A DNA stretch of 64,000 nt from Bordetella flabilis (lineage in GTDB: Bacteria; Pseudomonadota; Gammaproteobacteria; Burkholderiales; Burkholderiaceae_B): the NCBI RefSeq assembly GCF_001676725.1, contig NZ_CP016172.1:4898001-4962000 (forward strand). The letters run 5' to 3'. Below, piece by piece: positions 25,635 to 34,440 of the stretch. Numbering within the stretch: position 1 is the stretch's first letter; the number at the start of each line of letters is the position of its first letter. The notes below the pieces were generated by a model. The model had not been told where the DNA came from, ran no database searches, and saw only the letters and a program-made list of their open reading frames with translations. Both the position numbers and the translations under genes were made by a program.

Positions 25635-26744
25635 TCAACCGCCGATGTAGCTCATCTCGACCTTGGGCCCCGATCCCGCGGCGGGCGTACCGGCCACCCG
25701 GCCTTCGGAATAATGGTCGTCACGGCCTGACCAGATGCCCGCGATGGCCGCCGCCAGCCGGTCGTCGTCGGCACCACCCCGGATCAGCGCGCGCAGATCG
25801 TGGCCCTGGCTGGCGAACAGGCACAGGAACAGGCGCCCCTCGGGCGACAGGCGCGCGCGCGTACAGCCTTCGCAGAAAGCCTGCGTGACACTGGAGATCA
25901 CGCCCACCTCGCCGGCGCCATCGGCATAGGCCCAGCGTTGCGCCACGCGGCCCATCGGGTCGGTTTCCAGGGGCACCAGAGGAAACTCCGCGCCGATGCG
26001 CGCCAGCACGTCGGCGCTGGGCAACACCTCCGCCATATTCCAGCCGTTGGTGCTGCCGACATCCATGTATTCGATGAAGCGCAGCACGTGGCCCGTGCCG
26101 CGGAAGTGGCGCGCCATCGGCATGATCTGGTCGTCGTTGACCCCGCGCCGCACCACCATGTTCACCTTGACGGGTGTCAGGCCCGCTTCGGCCGCGGCGT
26201 CGATGCCGCGCAGCACGTCGGCGACCGGAAAATCGGTGTCGCTCATGCGGGCGAACATCTGCGCATCCAGCGCATCCATGCTGACCGTCACACGATTCAG
26301 CCCGGCATCCTTGAGCGCGCGCGCCTTGCGCGCCAGCAAGCTGCCGTTGGTGGTCAGGCTGAGCTCCAGCGGCTCGCCGTCCGGCGTACGCAATCGGGCG
26401 AGCATGCCAATCAGCGTTTCGATGTTCTTGCGCAGCAAGGGTTCTCCGCCGGTCAGGCGGATCTTGCGCACGCCCAGTCGCGCGAACACATTCGCCGTGC
26501 GCGCAATCTCTTCGAAGGACAGGAGCTGCGCGTGCGGCAGGAAGGCATGGTTGCCGTCGAACACATCGCGCGGCATGCAGTACGTGCAGCGGAAGTTGCA
26601 GCGATCCGTGACCGATATGCGCAGGTCGCGCAGCGGCCGCGCGCGGGTGTCGCGCACGGGCTGTCCGGGCTCCGGCAGGACGGGCGCGCCGGAGCTGGCG
26701 CGCGGCGCGGCGCGATGGTCGGTCAGGAAAATGACTTTGGACAT
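25635..26744 (-). CDS. moaA: GTP 3',8-cyclase MoaA
   Basis: MoaA is the radical SAM enzyme that starts molybdenum cofactor synthesis from GTP. The 369-residue protein carries the N-terminal radical-SAM cluster motif (CNFRCTYC), the [11 protein letters not shown] segment, and the C-terminal second cluster motif beginning [14 protein letters not shown] with a third Cys in LFLCLF. The C-terminus ends in the Gly-Gly pair typical of the family. ATG at 26744 is chosen because the conserved domain starts about 45 residues later; earlier starts lack similarity. It is co-oriented with mobA and the regulator gene at 26800. Confidence 0.95.
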   Translation of the reverse strand: MSKVIFLTDHRAAPRASSGAPVLPEPGQPVRDTRARPLRDLRISVTDRCNFRCTYCMPRDVFDGNHAFLPHAQLLSFEEIARTANVFARLGVRKIRLTGGEPLLRKNIETLIGMLARLRTPDGEPLELSLTTNGSLLARKARALKDAGLNRVTVSMDALDAQMFARMSDTDFPVADVLRGIDAAAEAGLTPVKVNMVVRRGVNDDQIMPMARHFRGTGHVLRFIEYMDVGSTNGWNMAEVLPSADVLARIGAEFPLVPLETDPMGRVAQRWAYADGAGEVGVISSVTQAFCEGCTRARLSPEGRLFLCLFASQGHDLRALIRGGADDDRLAAAIAGIWSGRDDHYSEGRVAGTPAAGSGPKVEMSYIGG

Positions 26745-26799
26745 GGTGGGATCATCATAACGTGCCGGCCGCAGGCCGGGCCATGCAGGATCGATGGCA

Positions 26800-27879
26800 T
26801 CAACCGAACGCCTCCTGCAGCGTCTGGATGCGGCCGGTCTCGGTGGCGTCGTAGCCCACCAGCTGGCCGACATAGTTCTTGTAGTCCGCGCCTCGCATGA
26901 TGGCCAGCAGGGCCTGCATGGCGGGCGACTCCAGGGCCGACTTGCGTATGGCGAAGAAATACCGCTCCTGCGCCAGGGGAATGAAGTCCAGGCCGAAGCG
27001 GTGCGCGGCGGTTTCCACGCCGATGCCGGCGTCCGCCATGCCGCTGGCGATATGCGCCGCCACCGCCATGTGGGTGAACTCGCTGTTCTCGTAGCCTTGC
27101 ACACGTGTCAGCGGAATGTCCAGCCGGCGCAGCATCAGTTCGACCAGATGCCGTGTGCTGGAGCCGATCTGGCGGTTGACGAAGCGCACGTTCGGGCGCG
27201 CCAGGTCGGCGACCCCGCGGATGCCCTTCGGATTGCCCGGCGTAACGAACAGCCCGGTATTGCGCACGGCCAGGTGTATGAGCAGGTGCTCGGCGGGATC
27301 GAGCCATTGCGCGTAATGCCGCATCATGGTTTTTTCGAATTCCCCCTGCGGCACCTGGAAGCCGGCCAGGTCGCATTCGCCGCTGTCCAGCGAGGCAAGC
27401 GCTTCCGTCGCGGTGCGATAACGCAGTTCCAGTCCGGGCTGCCGTTCGCTCATGTGCTGCATCAGCGCTTCCACGGCGAAGCCATGGCTGGCATGCAGCT
27501 TCAGGTGCGGGCCGCTTTCCGGCAGCAGGCGCTCCAGGTCCTCCTGCAGTTCGGACGCCAGGCTTTCGAGCATCGGCATCAAGCGGGCCTCGATGCGCCG
27601 GTTGGCCCACAACAGGCGCTGCGCGAAGGGCGATAGCTCCGTGCCCTGGCGCCGGCGCGTGATCAGCAACGGCGTACCGAACACGGCCTCGAAGCGGCGC
27701 AGGACGCCCCAGCCATGGCGATAGGACAAGCCACAGGCGCGGCAGGCGCCGGCGATATGGCCGAGCGCGTCGATGGCCGCGAGCAGCGACAGCACCTCCT
27801 GCAGGGCGACGCCGTCGTCGGCGCTGTCGCGCGTCAGCCACCAGCCCGGGCGCAGGGCGATACGGAAGCCGGTGCTCAT
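26800..27879 (-). CDS. FdsR-like transcriptional regulator of formate dehydrogenase
   Basis: A 359-residue regulator. Residues about 20-90 form a winged helix of the LysR/ModE kind ([33 protein letters not shown], then [13 protein letters not shown]). The rest is a periplasmic-binding-protein-like sensor domain ([33 protein letters not shown]). In Cupriavidus necator a LysR-type regulator, FdsR, is divergent from the fds operon and responds to formate. The position here, divergent from fdsG across 265 bases, argues for the same role. Molybdate is an alternative ligand because the helix-turn-helix resembles ModE. Confidence 0.7.
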   Translation of the reverse strand: MSTGFRIALRPGWWLTRDSADDGVALQEVLSLLAAIDALGHIAGACRACGLSYRHGWGVLRRFEAVFGTPLLITRRRQGTELSPFAQRLLWANRRIEARLMPMLESLASELQEDLERLLPESGPHLKLHASHGFAVEALMQHMSERQPGLELRYRTATEALASLDSGECDLAGFQVPQGEFEKTMMRHYAQWLDPAEHLLIHLAVRNTGLFVTPGNPKGIRGVADLARPNVRFVNRQIGSSTRHLVELMLRRLDIPLTRVQGYENSEFTHMAVAAHIASGMADAGIGVETAAHRFGLDFIPLAQERYFFAIRKSALESPAMQALLAIMRGADYKNYVGQLVGYDATETGRIQTLQEAFG

Positions 27880-28075
27880 GGCTGCGACGCCGCCCCGTGC
27901 AGGCGCCGGTCCCCCGGGGCATCACCGCGCCGCGGCTGCCGGTGAGCAGGCAGTGGCCCGCCGCCGCACGGGCACCGTGCCACGCCACAACCGCTTCGGG
28001 ATGCCGGCTTATAGGCAAACTTGTTCATATTGAAACGCATCGAATCCGGGTTTAGAGTCGCGTCCAAGAGACAAC

Positions 28076-28113
28076 AGCGCCATATATTATGTTCCAAAAA
28101 ACATATTAGCGCT
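28076..28113. promoter_or_regulatory. Dyad in the fdsR-fdsG intergenic region, candidate FdsR operator
   Basis: An 18-base dyad TATGTT-N6-AACATA (28088-28105) is nested in outer arms AGCGC (28076-28080) and GCGCT (28109-28113), which are offset by about two bases. The inner arms fit the interrupted-dyad form of LysR-type binding sites. It lies 32 bases before the fdsG start, within the divergent promoter region. A smaller dyad, TTCA-TAT-TGAA, is at 28024-28034. The function is inferred from symmetry and position. Confidence 0.5.
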
Positions 28114-28144
28114 GCCAGAAAACGATCTGAGGGAGTCCGACTCC

Positions 28145-28699
28145 ATGCAAGAAGGCCACGCCAGGGCGGACCTGGCATCCAACGGCGGCGCACGCGGGGG
28201 CGAACTCGCCCACCAGACCGCAGCCCGATCCGATCATCCGGCCATCGCCGCCGCGGCGCGTGCCGTCGCCGCGCACAAGGATGTGCCCGGGGCCCTGCTC
28301 CCCATCCTGCATACGGTGCAGCACGAACTGGGCTGTATTCCGCCGGAGGCGGTGGCACCCATCGCCGAGGCCCTGAACCTGTCGCGCGCCGAAGTGCACG
28401 GCGTGATCACCTTCTATCCGCACTTTCGCCAGAAGCCGGCCGGCCGCCACATCGTCGAAGTCTGCCGTGCCGAGTCCTGTCAGGCCATGGGCGGCGAGCA
28501 CATCGCCGACCATGCGCGCAAGAAGCTGGGCTGCGACTTCCATGCCACCAGCGCGGACGGCGCATACACCCTGGAACCCGTGTACTGCCTGGGGCTGTGC
28601 GCGCAGTCACCGGCCATGCTGGTGGATGGCGTGCCCTATGCGCGGCTGACGCCCCGGCGTTTCGACACCATCCTCGGCTATGTGAAGGAGGGTTCATGA
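28145..28699 (+). CDS. fdsG: NAD-dependent formate dehydrogenase gamma subunit FdsG
   Basis: FdsG is the NuoE-like subunit that holds a [2Fe-2S] cluster in the diaphorase part of soluble formate dehydrogenase. The 184-residue product has an unusually polar N-terminal 40 residues, then the NuoE core (LLPILHTVQHELGCIP, EVHGVITFYPHFR) and four Cys ligands in EVCRAESCQAMG and VYCLGLCAQSPA. A GGGAG site precedes the ATG. The stop overlaps the fdsB start, as expected for subunits made in equal amounts. Confidence 0.95.
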   Translation: MQEGHARADLASNGGARGGELAHQTAARSDHPAIAAAARAVAAHKDVPGALLPILHTVQHELGCIPPEAVAPIAEALNLSRAEVHGVITFYPHFRQKPAGRHIVEVCRAESCQAMGGEHIADHARKKLGCDFHATSADGAYTLEPVYCLGLCAQSPAMLVDGVPYARLTPRRFDTILGYVKEGS

Positions 28700-30273
28700 A
28701 CGCGTCCGCCGCTCCCATCACCGTCTATGTGCCGCGCGACGCCGCCGCGCTCGCGGTGGGCGCCGACGATGTCGCCCGTGCGATCGAAGCGGAAGCCGCG
28801 CGCCGCGGGCAGGCCGTGCGCATCGTGCGCAACGGTTCCCGCGGCCTGCTGTGGCTGGAGCCGCTGGTGGAGGTCGCCACGCCGGCCGGCCGCCTCGCCT
28901 ACGGGCCGGTGCAGGCCGAGGACGTTCCGGCGCTGTTCGACGCCGGCTGGCTGCAGGGCGGCGCGCATGCGCTGGGCCATGGCCTGACGGAAGAGATCCC
29001 TTACCTGAAGCGCCAGGAGCGCCTGACCTTCGCCCGCGTCGGCGTTATCGACCCGCTTGATCAGGACGACTACACGGCGCATGGCGGGCTGCAAGGCCTG
29101 CGCCGCGCGCTGGATTTGGCGCCGGCGCAGATCGTCGAGGAAGTACAGGCCTCGGGGCTGCGCGGACGCGGCGGCGCGGCCTTTCCGACGGGCATCAAGT
29201 GGAAGACTGTGCTGACCACGCCGGCCGAGCAGAAGTACATCGTCTGCAACGCCGACGAAGGCGACTCGGGCACCTTCGCGGACCGCCTGTTGATGGAAGG
29301 CGACCCGTATGTGCTGATCGAAGGCATGGCCATCGCCGGCCTGGCGGTGGGCGCCACGCTGGGCTACATCTACGTGCGCTCCGAATACCCGCACGCCATC
29401 GCGGCGCTGGAAGACGCCATCGTCCGGGCGCGCGCCTCCGGCTGGCTGGGCGCCGACATCCTGGGCAGCGGACGGGCCTTCGACCTGCACGTGCGCAAGG
29501 GCGCCGGCGCGTACATCTGCGGCGAAGAGACCTCGCTGCTGGAAAGCCTGGAAGGCAAGCGCGGCGTTGTGCGCGCCAAGCCTCCGCTGCCCGCCATCGC
29601 CGGCCTGTTCGGCAAGCCGACGGTCATCAACAACGTCATTTCGCTGGCCTCCGTCCCCATCATCCTGGCGCGCGGCGCAGCGTATTACCGCGACTACGGC
29701 GTGGGACGTTCGCAAGGCACGCTGCCCTTCCAGCTGGCCGGCAACCTCAAGCAGGGCGGCCTGGTGGAAAAGGCGTTCGGCCTGACGCTGCGCGAACTGC
29801 TGTACGACTTCGGCGGCGGCAGCGCGTCCGGACGGCCGCTGCGCGCCGTCCAGGTCGGCGGGCCCCTGGGCGCCTACCTGCCCGAATCGCAGTGGGACGT
29901 GCCGCTCGACTACGAAGCCTATGTCGGCATCTCGGCGATGATCGGCCATGGCGGACTGGTCGCCTTCGACGACAGCGTCGACATGCTGCGCATGGCGCGC
30001 TACGCGCTGGAGTTCTGCGCGATCGAATCCTGCGGCAAGTGCACGCCCTGTCGCATCGGCTCCACGCGCGGCGTGGAGACCATCGACCGCATCGCCGCGC
30101 GCGGCGCCGATCACGAAAAGCAGGTGCACCTGCTGCGCGATCTGTGCGACACCATGCTGGGCGGATCGCTGTGCGCCCTGGGCGGCATGGCGCCGTACCC
30201 CGTGCTTTCGGCCCTGAACCATTTTCCGCAGGATTTCGGCGTATCGAACGCCGGCGCGACCCATCCGGCCTGA
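28696..30273 (+). CDS. fdsB: NAD-dependent formate dehydrogenase beta subunit FdsB
   Basis: FdsB is the NuoF-like subunit that binds NAD, FMN and a [4Fe-4S] cluster and passes electrons from FdsA to NAD+. The 525-residue product has a thioredoxin-like N-terminal domain (about residues 1-110). It also has the NAD(H) and FMN-binding motifs GRGGAAFPTG and GAGAYICGEETSLLESLEG, and the cluster motif ESCGKCTPCRIG with a distal Cys in CDTMLGGSLCALGG. Start and stop overlaps and spacing (38 bases to fdsA) show a tight operon. Confidence 0.95.
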   Translation: MNASAAPITVYVPRDAAALAVGADDVARAIEAEAARRGQAVRIVRNGSRGLLWLEPLVEVATPAGRLAYGPVQAEDVPALFDAGWLQGGAHALGHGLTEEIPYLKRQERLTFARVGVIDPLDQDDYTAHGGLQGLRRALDLAPAQIVEEVQASGLRGRGGAAFPTGIKWKTVLTTPAEQKYIVCNADEGDSGTFADRLLMEGDPYVLIEGMAIAGLAVGATLGYIYVRSEYPHAIAALEDAIVRARASGWLGADILGSGRAFDLHVRKGAGAYICGEETSLLESLEGKRGVVRAKPPLPAIAGLFGKPTVINNVISLASVPIILARGAAYYRDYGVGRSQGTLPFQLAGNLKQGGLVEKAFGLTLRELLYDFGGGSASGRPLRAVQVGGPLGAYLPESQWDVPLDYEAYVGISAMIGHGGLVAFDDSVDMLRMARYALEFCAIESCGKCTPCRIGSTRGVETIDRIAARGADHEKQVHLLRDLCDTMLGGSLCALGGMAPYPVLSALNHFPQDFGVSNAGATHPA

Positions 30274-30311
30274 ACGGCGGCCGGAGAACGGCGCGTACTG
30301 GAGACAACACC

Positions 30312-33176
30312 ATGTTGGAAACCGTCATCAAGCGTGAACGCGACTATGGCACCCCGGCCCGCGTATCCGGGCAATACGTCAACCTGACCATAGACGGCCA
30401 GGAGATCAGCGTGCCGGCCGGGACGTCGGTCATGCGGGCGGCCGCCGAAGCGGGCATCAATATCCCCAAGCTGTGCGCCACCGACAGCCTGGAAGCGTTC
30501 GGCTCGTGCCGCCTGTGCCTGGTGGAGATCGACGGCCGCCGCGGCTATCCGGCGTCCTGTACCACGCCGGTCGAAGCGGGCATGGTGGTGCGCACGGAAA
30601 CGCCCAAGCTGCACGACCTGCGCCGCGGCGTGATGGAGCTGTACATCTCCGACCACCCGCTCGACTGCCTGACCTGCCCGGCCAACGGCGACTGCGAGCT
30701 GCAGGACATGGCCGGCGTGGTGGGCTTGCGCGAGGTGCGCTACGGCTACGGCGGCGAGAACCACCTGGACGACGCCAAGGACGAATCGAACCCCTACTTC
30801 ACCTACGATCCCTCCAAGTGCATCGTCTGCAACCGCTGCGTGCGTGCCTGCGAGGAAACGCAGGGCACCTTCGCGCTGACGATTTCCGGCAAGGGCTTCG
30901 ACTCGCGCGTGTCGGCCGGCCAGGACCAGCCCTTCATGGATAGCGAATGCGTGTCCTGCGGCGCGTGCGTGCAGGCCTGCCCGACCGCGACGCTGCAGGA
31001 GAAGACCGTCATCATGATGGGCCAGGCCGAGCACTCCGTCGTGACGACCTGCGCCTATTGCGGCGTGGGTTGCGGCTTCAAGGCCGAAATGAAGGGCCAG
31101 GAAGTCGTGCGGATGGTGCCGTGGAAGGACGGCCAGGCCAACCGCGGGCACTCCTGCGTCAAGGGCCGTTTCGCCTGGGGCTACACGACGCACAAGGAAC
31201 GCGTCACCAAGCCGATGATCCGCAAGAACATCAGCGATCCGTGGCGCGAAGTGTCCTGGGAAGAGGCCATCGGCTACGCCGCATCGGAGTTCAAGCGGCT
31301 GCAGGCGCAGCACGGCCGCGACGCCATTGGCGGCATCACGTCCTCGCGCTGCACCAACGAGGAAACCTGGCTGGTACAGAAACTGGTGCGCGCCGGCTTC
31401 GGCACCAACAACGTCGATACCTGCGCACGCGTATGCCATTCGCCGACCGGCTATGGCCTGAAGCAGACGCTGGGTGAATCGGCGGGCACGCAGACTTTCG
31501 ATTCGGTGATGTTTTCCGACGTGATCGTGGTGATGGGCGCCAACCCCAGCAGCGCCCACCCCGTCTTCGCGTCGCGGCTCAAGCGCCGCCTGCGCGAAGG
31601 AGCCCGGTTGATCGTCATCGACCCGCGCCGCATCGAGCTGGTCAGCTCGCCGCACGCCAAGGCGGACTTCCATCTGCAGGTGCGGCCCGGCACCAACGTG
31701 GCGCTGCTCTCGTCCCTGGCCCACGTCATCGCCACCGAGGGACTGATCAACGAGGCCTTCGTCGCCGAACGCTGCGAAACCAAGGCCTTCCAGGAATGGC
31801 GCGAGTTCGTGTCGCGGCCGGAGAACTCGCCCGAGGCGATGGAAGCTGTCACCGGCGTGCCGGCCGCGCTGGCGCGCGGCGCCGCGCGCCTGTATGCCAC
31901 CGGCGGCAATGCGGCGATCTACTACGGCCTGGGCGTCACCGAGCACAGCCAGGGCTCGACCACGGTCATGGGTATCGCCAATCTGGCCATGGCCACCGGC
32001 AACGTCGGCCGTGAAGGAGTGGGCGTAAACCCGCTGCGCGGCCAGAACAACGTACAGGGCTCCTGCGACATGGGCTCATTCCCCCATGAGCTGCCGGGCT
32101 ACCGCCACATCTCCGACGACACGACGCGCGGCCAGTTCGAACGCGACTGGGGCGTGACGCTGCAGCCGGAGCCCGGCCTGCGCATTCCCAATATGTTCGA
32201 GGCGGCGCTGGCCGGCACCTTCCGCGGCCTGTACTGCCAGGGCGAGGACATCGTGCAGTCCGACCCGAATACGCAACACGTGGCCGCGGCGCTGGCGGCC
32301 ATGGAATGCATCGTGGTCCAGGACCTGTTCCTGAACGAAACGGCGAAGTACGCCCACGTCTTCCTGCCCGGCTCGTCCTTCCTGGAGAAGGACGGCACCT
32401 TCACCAATGCCGAGCGCCGCATCTCCCGCGTGCGCAAGGTCATGGAGCCGCGCAACGGCAAGGCGGATTGGGAAATCACCATGGATCTGTCCAACGCCAT
32501 GGGCTACCCCATGAACTACCGCCATCCCAGCGAAATCATGGAGGAGATCGCGCGGCTCACGCCGACCTTCGCCGGCGTGACCTACGAGAAGCTGGAGCGC
32601 CTGGGCAGCGTGCAATGGCCATGCAACGACGAAGCGCCGGAAGGCACGCCCATCATGCACGTGGACGAATTCGTGCGCGGCAAGGGCAAATTCATCATCA
32701 CCAAGTACGTCGCCAGCGAGGAGCGCAGCACGCGCAAGTACCCGCTGCTGCTGACGACCGGCCGTATCCTGTCGCAGTACAACGTGGGCGCGCAAACGCG
32801 GCGCACGCCGAATGTGATGTGGCATAGCGAGGACGTGCTGGAAATCCATCCGCAGGACGCCGAGGACCGCGGGATCGCCGATGGCGATTGGGTGGGCGTG
32901 CAGAGCCGTGCCGGCGAGACCGTCCTGCGCGCGGTGCTGACCGACCGGGTCCAGCCCGGCGTCCTGTACACCACCTTCCACTTCCCCGAGTCCGGCGCCA
33001 ACGTCGTCACGACCGACAATTCGGACTGGGCCACCAACTGCCCGGAGTACAAGGTCACCGCGGTGCAGGTAATGCGGGTATCACAGCCGTCGGAATGGCA
33101 GCGCGAATGGAGCCGCTTCACCGACATCCAGCAGAAACTGCTCGCGGCCCGCGAAACCGCGCCGGCCGGCAAGTAG
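30312..33176 (+). CDS. fdsA: NAD-dependent formate dehydrogenase alpha (catalytic) subunit FdsA
   Basis: FdsA oxidises formate to CO2 at a bis-MGD molybdenum centre. The 954-residue protein has these parts in order: a [2Fe-2S] domain (LCATDSLEAFGSCRLC), a His-ligated [4Fe-4S] motif (SDHPLDCLTCPANGDCEL), and two ferredoxin-type [4Fe-4S] motifs (CIVCNRCVRAC and CVSCGACVQAC). These are followed by the cluster next to the active site (CAYCGVGC), the molybdenum-ligand Cys375 next to His376 (RVCHSPT), and a C-terminal molybdopterin dinucleotide-binding domain. Cysteine, not selenocysteine, is used as ligand. The ATG at 30312 is preceded by ACTGGAGACAAC. Confidence 0.97.
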   Translation: MLETVIKRERDYGTPARVSGQYVNLTIDGQEISVPAGTSVMRAAAEAGINIPKLCATDSLEAFGSCRLCLVEIDGRRGYPASCTTPVEAGMVVRTETPKLHDLRRGVMELYISDHPLDCLTCPANGDCELQDMAGVVGLREVRYGYGGENHLDDAKDESNPYFTYDPSKCIVCNRCVRACEETQGTFALTISGKGFDSRVSAGQDQPFMDSECVSCGACVQACPTATLQEKTVIMMGQAEHSVVTTCAYCGVGCGFKAEMKGQEVVRMVPWKDGQANRGHSCVKGRFAWGYTTHKERVTKPMIRKNISDPWREVSWEEAIGYAASEFKRLQAQHGRDAIGGITSSRCTNEETWLVQKLVRAGFGTNNVDTCARVCHSPTGYGLKQTLGESAGTQTFDSVMFSDVIVVMGANPSSAHPVFASRLKRRLREGARLIVIDPRRIELVSSPHAKADFHLQVRPGTNVALLSSLAHVIATEGLINEAFVAERCETKAFQEWREFVSRPENSPEAMEAVTGVPAALARGAARLYATGGNAAIYYGLGVTEHSQGSTTVMGIANLAMATGNVGREGVGVNPLRGQNNVQGSCDMGSFPHELPGYRHISDDTTRGQFERDWGVTLQPEPGLRIPNMFEAALAGTFRGLYCQGEDIVQSDPNTQHVAAALAAMECIVVQDLFLNETAKYAHVFLPGSSFLEKDGTFTNAERRISRVRKVMEPRNGKADWEITMDLSNAMGYPMNYRHPSEIMEEIARLTPTFAGVTYEKLERLGSVQWPCNDEAPEGTPIMHVDEFVRGKGKFIITKYVASEERSTRKYPLLLTTGRILSQYNVGAQTRRTPNVMWHSEDVLEIHPQDAEDRGIADGDWVGVQSRAGETVLRAVLTDRVQPGVLYTTFHFPESGANVVTTDNSDWATNCPEYKVTAVQVMRVSQPSEWQREWSRFTDIQQKLLAARETAPAGK

Positions 33177-33182
33177 GAGAGC

Positions 33183-34022
33183 ATGGAAGCGCTCGACACC
33201 CCGCAGCCAGCCTCGGTGCGCGCCAGCGTGCTGCGCATACGCGGCGGCGCACTGGCGCCGGCCTCCGATTACGACGTGCTGGCCGAGGAAACGCCCATCG
33301 CGCTCGAGTACAACGGCATCAGCCACGCCACCATGCTGGCCACCCCCACGGATCTGGAAGATTTCGCGATCGGCTTTTCCCTGACCGAGGGCATCGTCGA
33401 CAGCGCGCACGATGTACGCGACATCGAACTGCGCGCGGACAGCGACGGCGTGGTGGTCGCGGTCACCATTTCCAGCGCCTGCGGGGCGCGGCTCAAGCAA
33501 CGGCGCCGCGCCCTGTCCGGCCGCACCGGCTGCGGCCTGTGCGGCGTCGAAACGCTGCCCGAAGTGCTGCGCGATATCCCGGCCGTGCCACCGGGCCCGC
33601 GCATGACGGTGGGCGCGGTGCTGGCCGCCATGCGGGCCATGCGCGGACGGCAGGCGCTGCATGGCCTGACCGGCGCCACGCATGCCGCCGGCTGGGCCGA
33701 CGCACACGGCGCGGTCGGCCTGGTGCGCGAAGACGTGGGCCGCCACAACGCGCTGGACAAACTGGTCGGCGCACTGGCACGGCACGCGCCCGGCGCCGCG
33801 CCGCATGCCGCCGCGGGCGCCGGCATGATCGTCGTGTCCAGCCGCGCCAGCTTCGAAATGGTGCAAAAGACCGCCGCCGCCCGCGTCGGCATCCTGGCCG
33901 CCGTGTCGGCGCCGACGGCGCTGGCCCAGCGGCTGGCGGACCGGCTCGGCATCGCGCTGCTGGGTTTCATGCGCGACGACAACGCCACGCTGTACGCCCA
34001 TGCCGAGCGCATCGCGCCCTGA
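33183..34022 (+). CDS. fdsC: Formate dehydrogenase accessory sulfurtransferase FdsC (FdhD family)
   Basis: FdsC/FdhD binds the molybdenum cofactor and helps insert its sulfurated form into FdsA. The 279-residue product shows the family features: EETPIALEYNG near the start, the GRTGCGLCG motif with two cysteines that pass sulfur, and DVGRHNALDKLVG. It starts six bases after the fdsA stop. Its presence within the operon completes the pathway from GTP (moaA) to active enzyme in one chromosomal block. Confidence 0.95.
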   Translation: MEALDTPQPASVRASVLRIRGGALAPASDYDVLAEETPIALEYNGISHATMLATPTDLEDFAIGFSLTEGIVDSAHDVRDIELRADSDGVVVAVTISSACGARLKQRRRALSGRTGCGLCGVETLPEVLRDIPAVPPGPRMTVGAVLAAMRAMRGRQALHGLTGATHAAGWADAHGAVGLVREDVGRHNALDKLVGALARHAPGAAPHAAAGAGMIVVSSRASFEMVQKTAAARVGILAAVSAPTALAQRLADRLGIALLGFMRDDNATLYAHAERIAP

Positions 34023-34038
34023 AGAACAAGGAGACCAC

Positions 34039-34296
34039 ATGGACATCGGCAATCTCATACGCATGGCCAACCGCATCGGCGACTTCTTCGACGCGATGCC
34101 GGACCGCCCCGAAGCTGTCGAGGGCGTGGCCAACCATATCCAGAAGTTCTGGGAGCCGCGCATGCGGACAGAACTGCTGGAATTCCTGGCCCGCCACCCC
34201 GATGGCGTGGACAACGACATCACGCTAAGCCCCATCGTGCTGGAAGCGGTGCAGGGCAACCGTGAACGGCTGACTCCGAAGACGGCCGTGCACTGA
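34039..34296 (+). CDS. fdsD: Formate dehydrogenase delta subunit FdsD
   Basis: A small 85-residue protein of the FdsD family, required for assembly or stability of the formate dehydrogenase complex. The family core is clear: LIRMANRIGDFFDAMPDR, then a helix with IQKFWEPRMRTELLEF. AAGGAGACC lies just before the ATG at 34039, which rejects the longer reading from within fdsC. It is the last gene of the fds operon; 144 bases follow before the transporter gene, with no clear terminator. Confidence 0.93.
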   Translation: MDIGNLIRMANRIGDFFDAMPDRPEAVEGVANHIQKFWEPRMRTELLEFLARHPDGVDNDITLSPIVLEAVQGNRERLTPKTAVH

Positions 34297-34440
34297 CCGC
34301 AAGCCGTACGCGGCGGAAGAACCGAGCGTGACCAGGCAGACGGATCAAACGAAGGCAAGGCGGCAGTAGAAGAACCGGAAAGCGCGTGCGTATGGTCGCG
34401 CGCGCAATTTCGCATCCACCCGAAGAGCGAAGGAGAAGAC

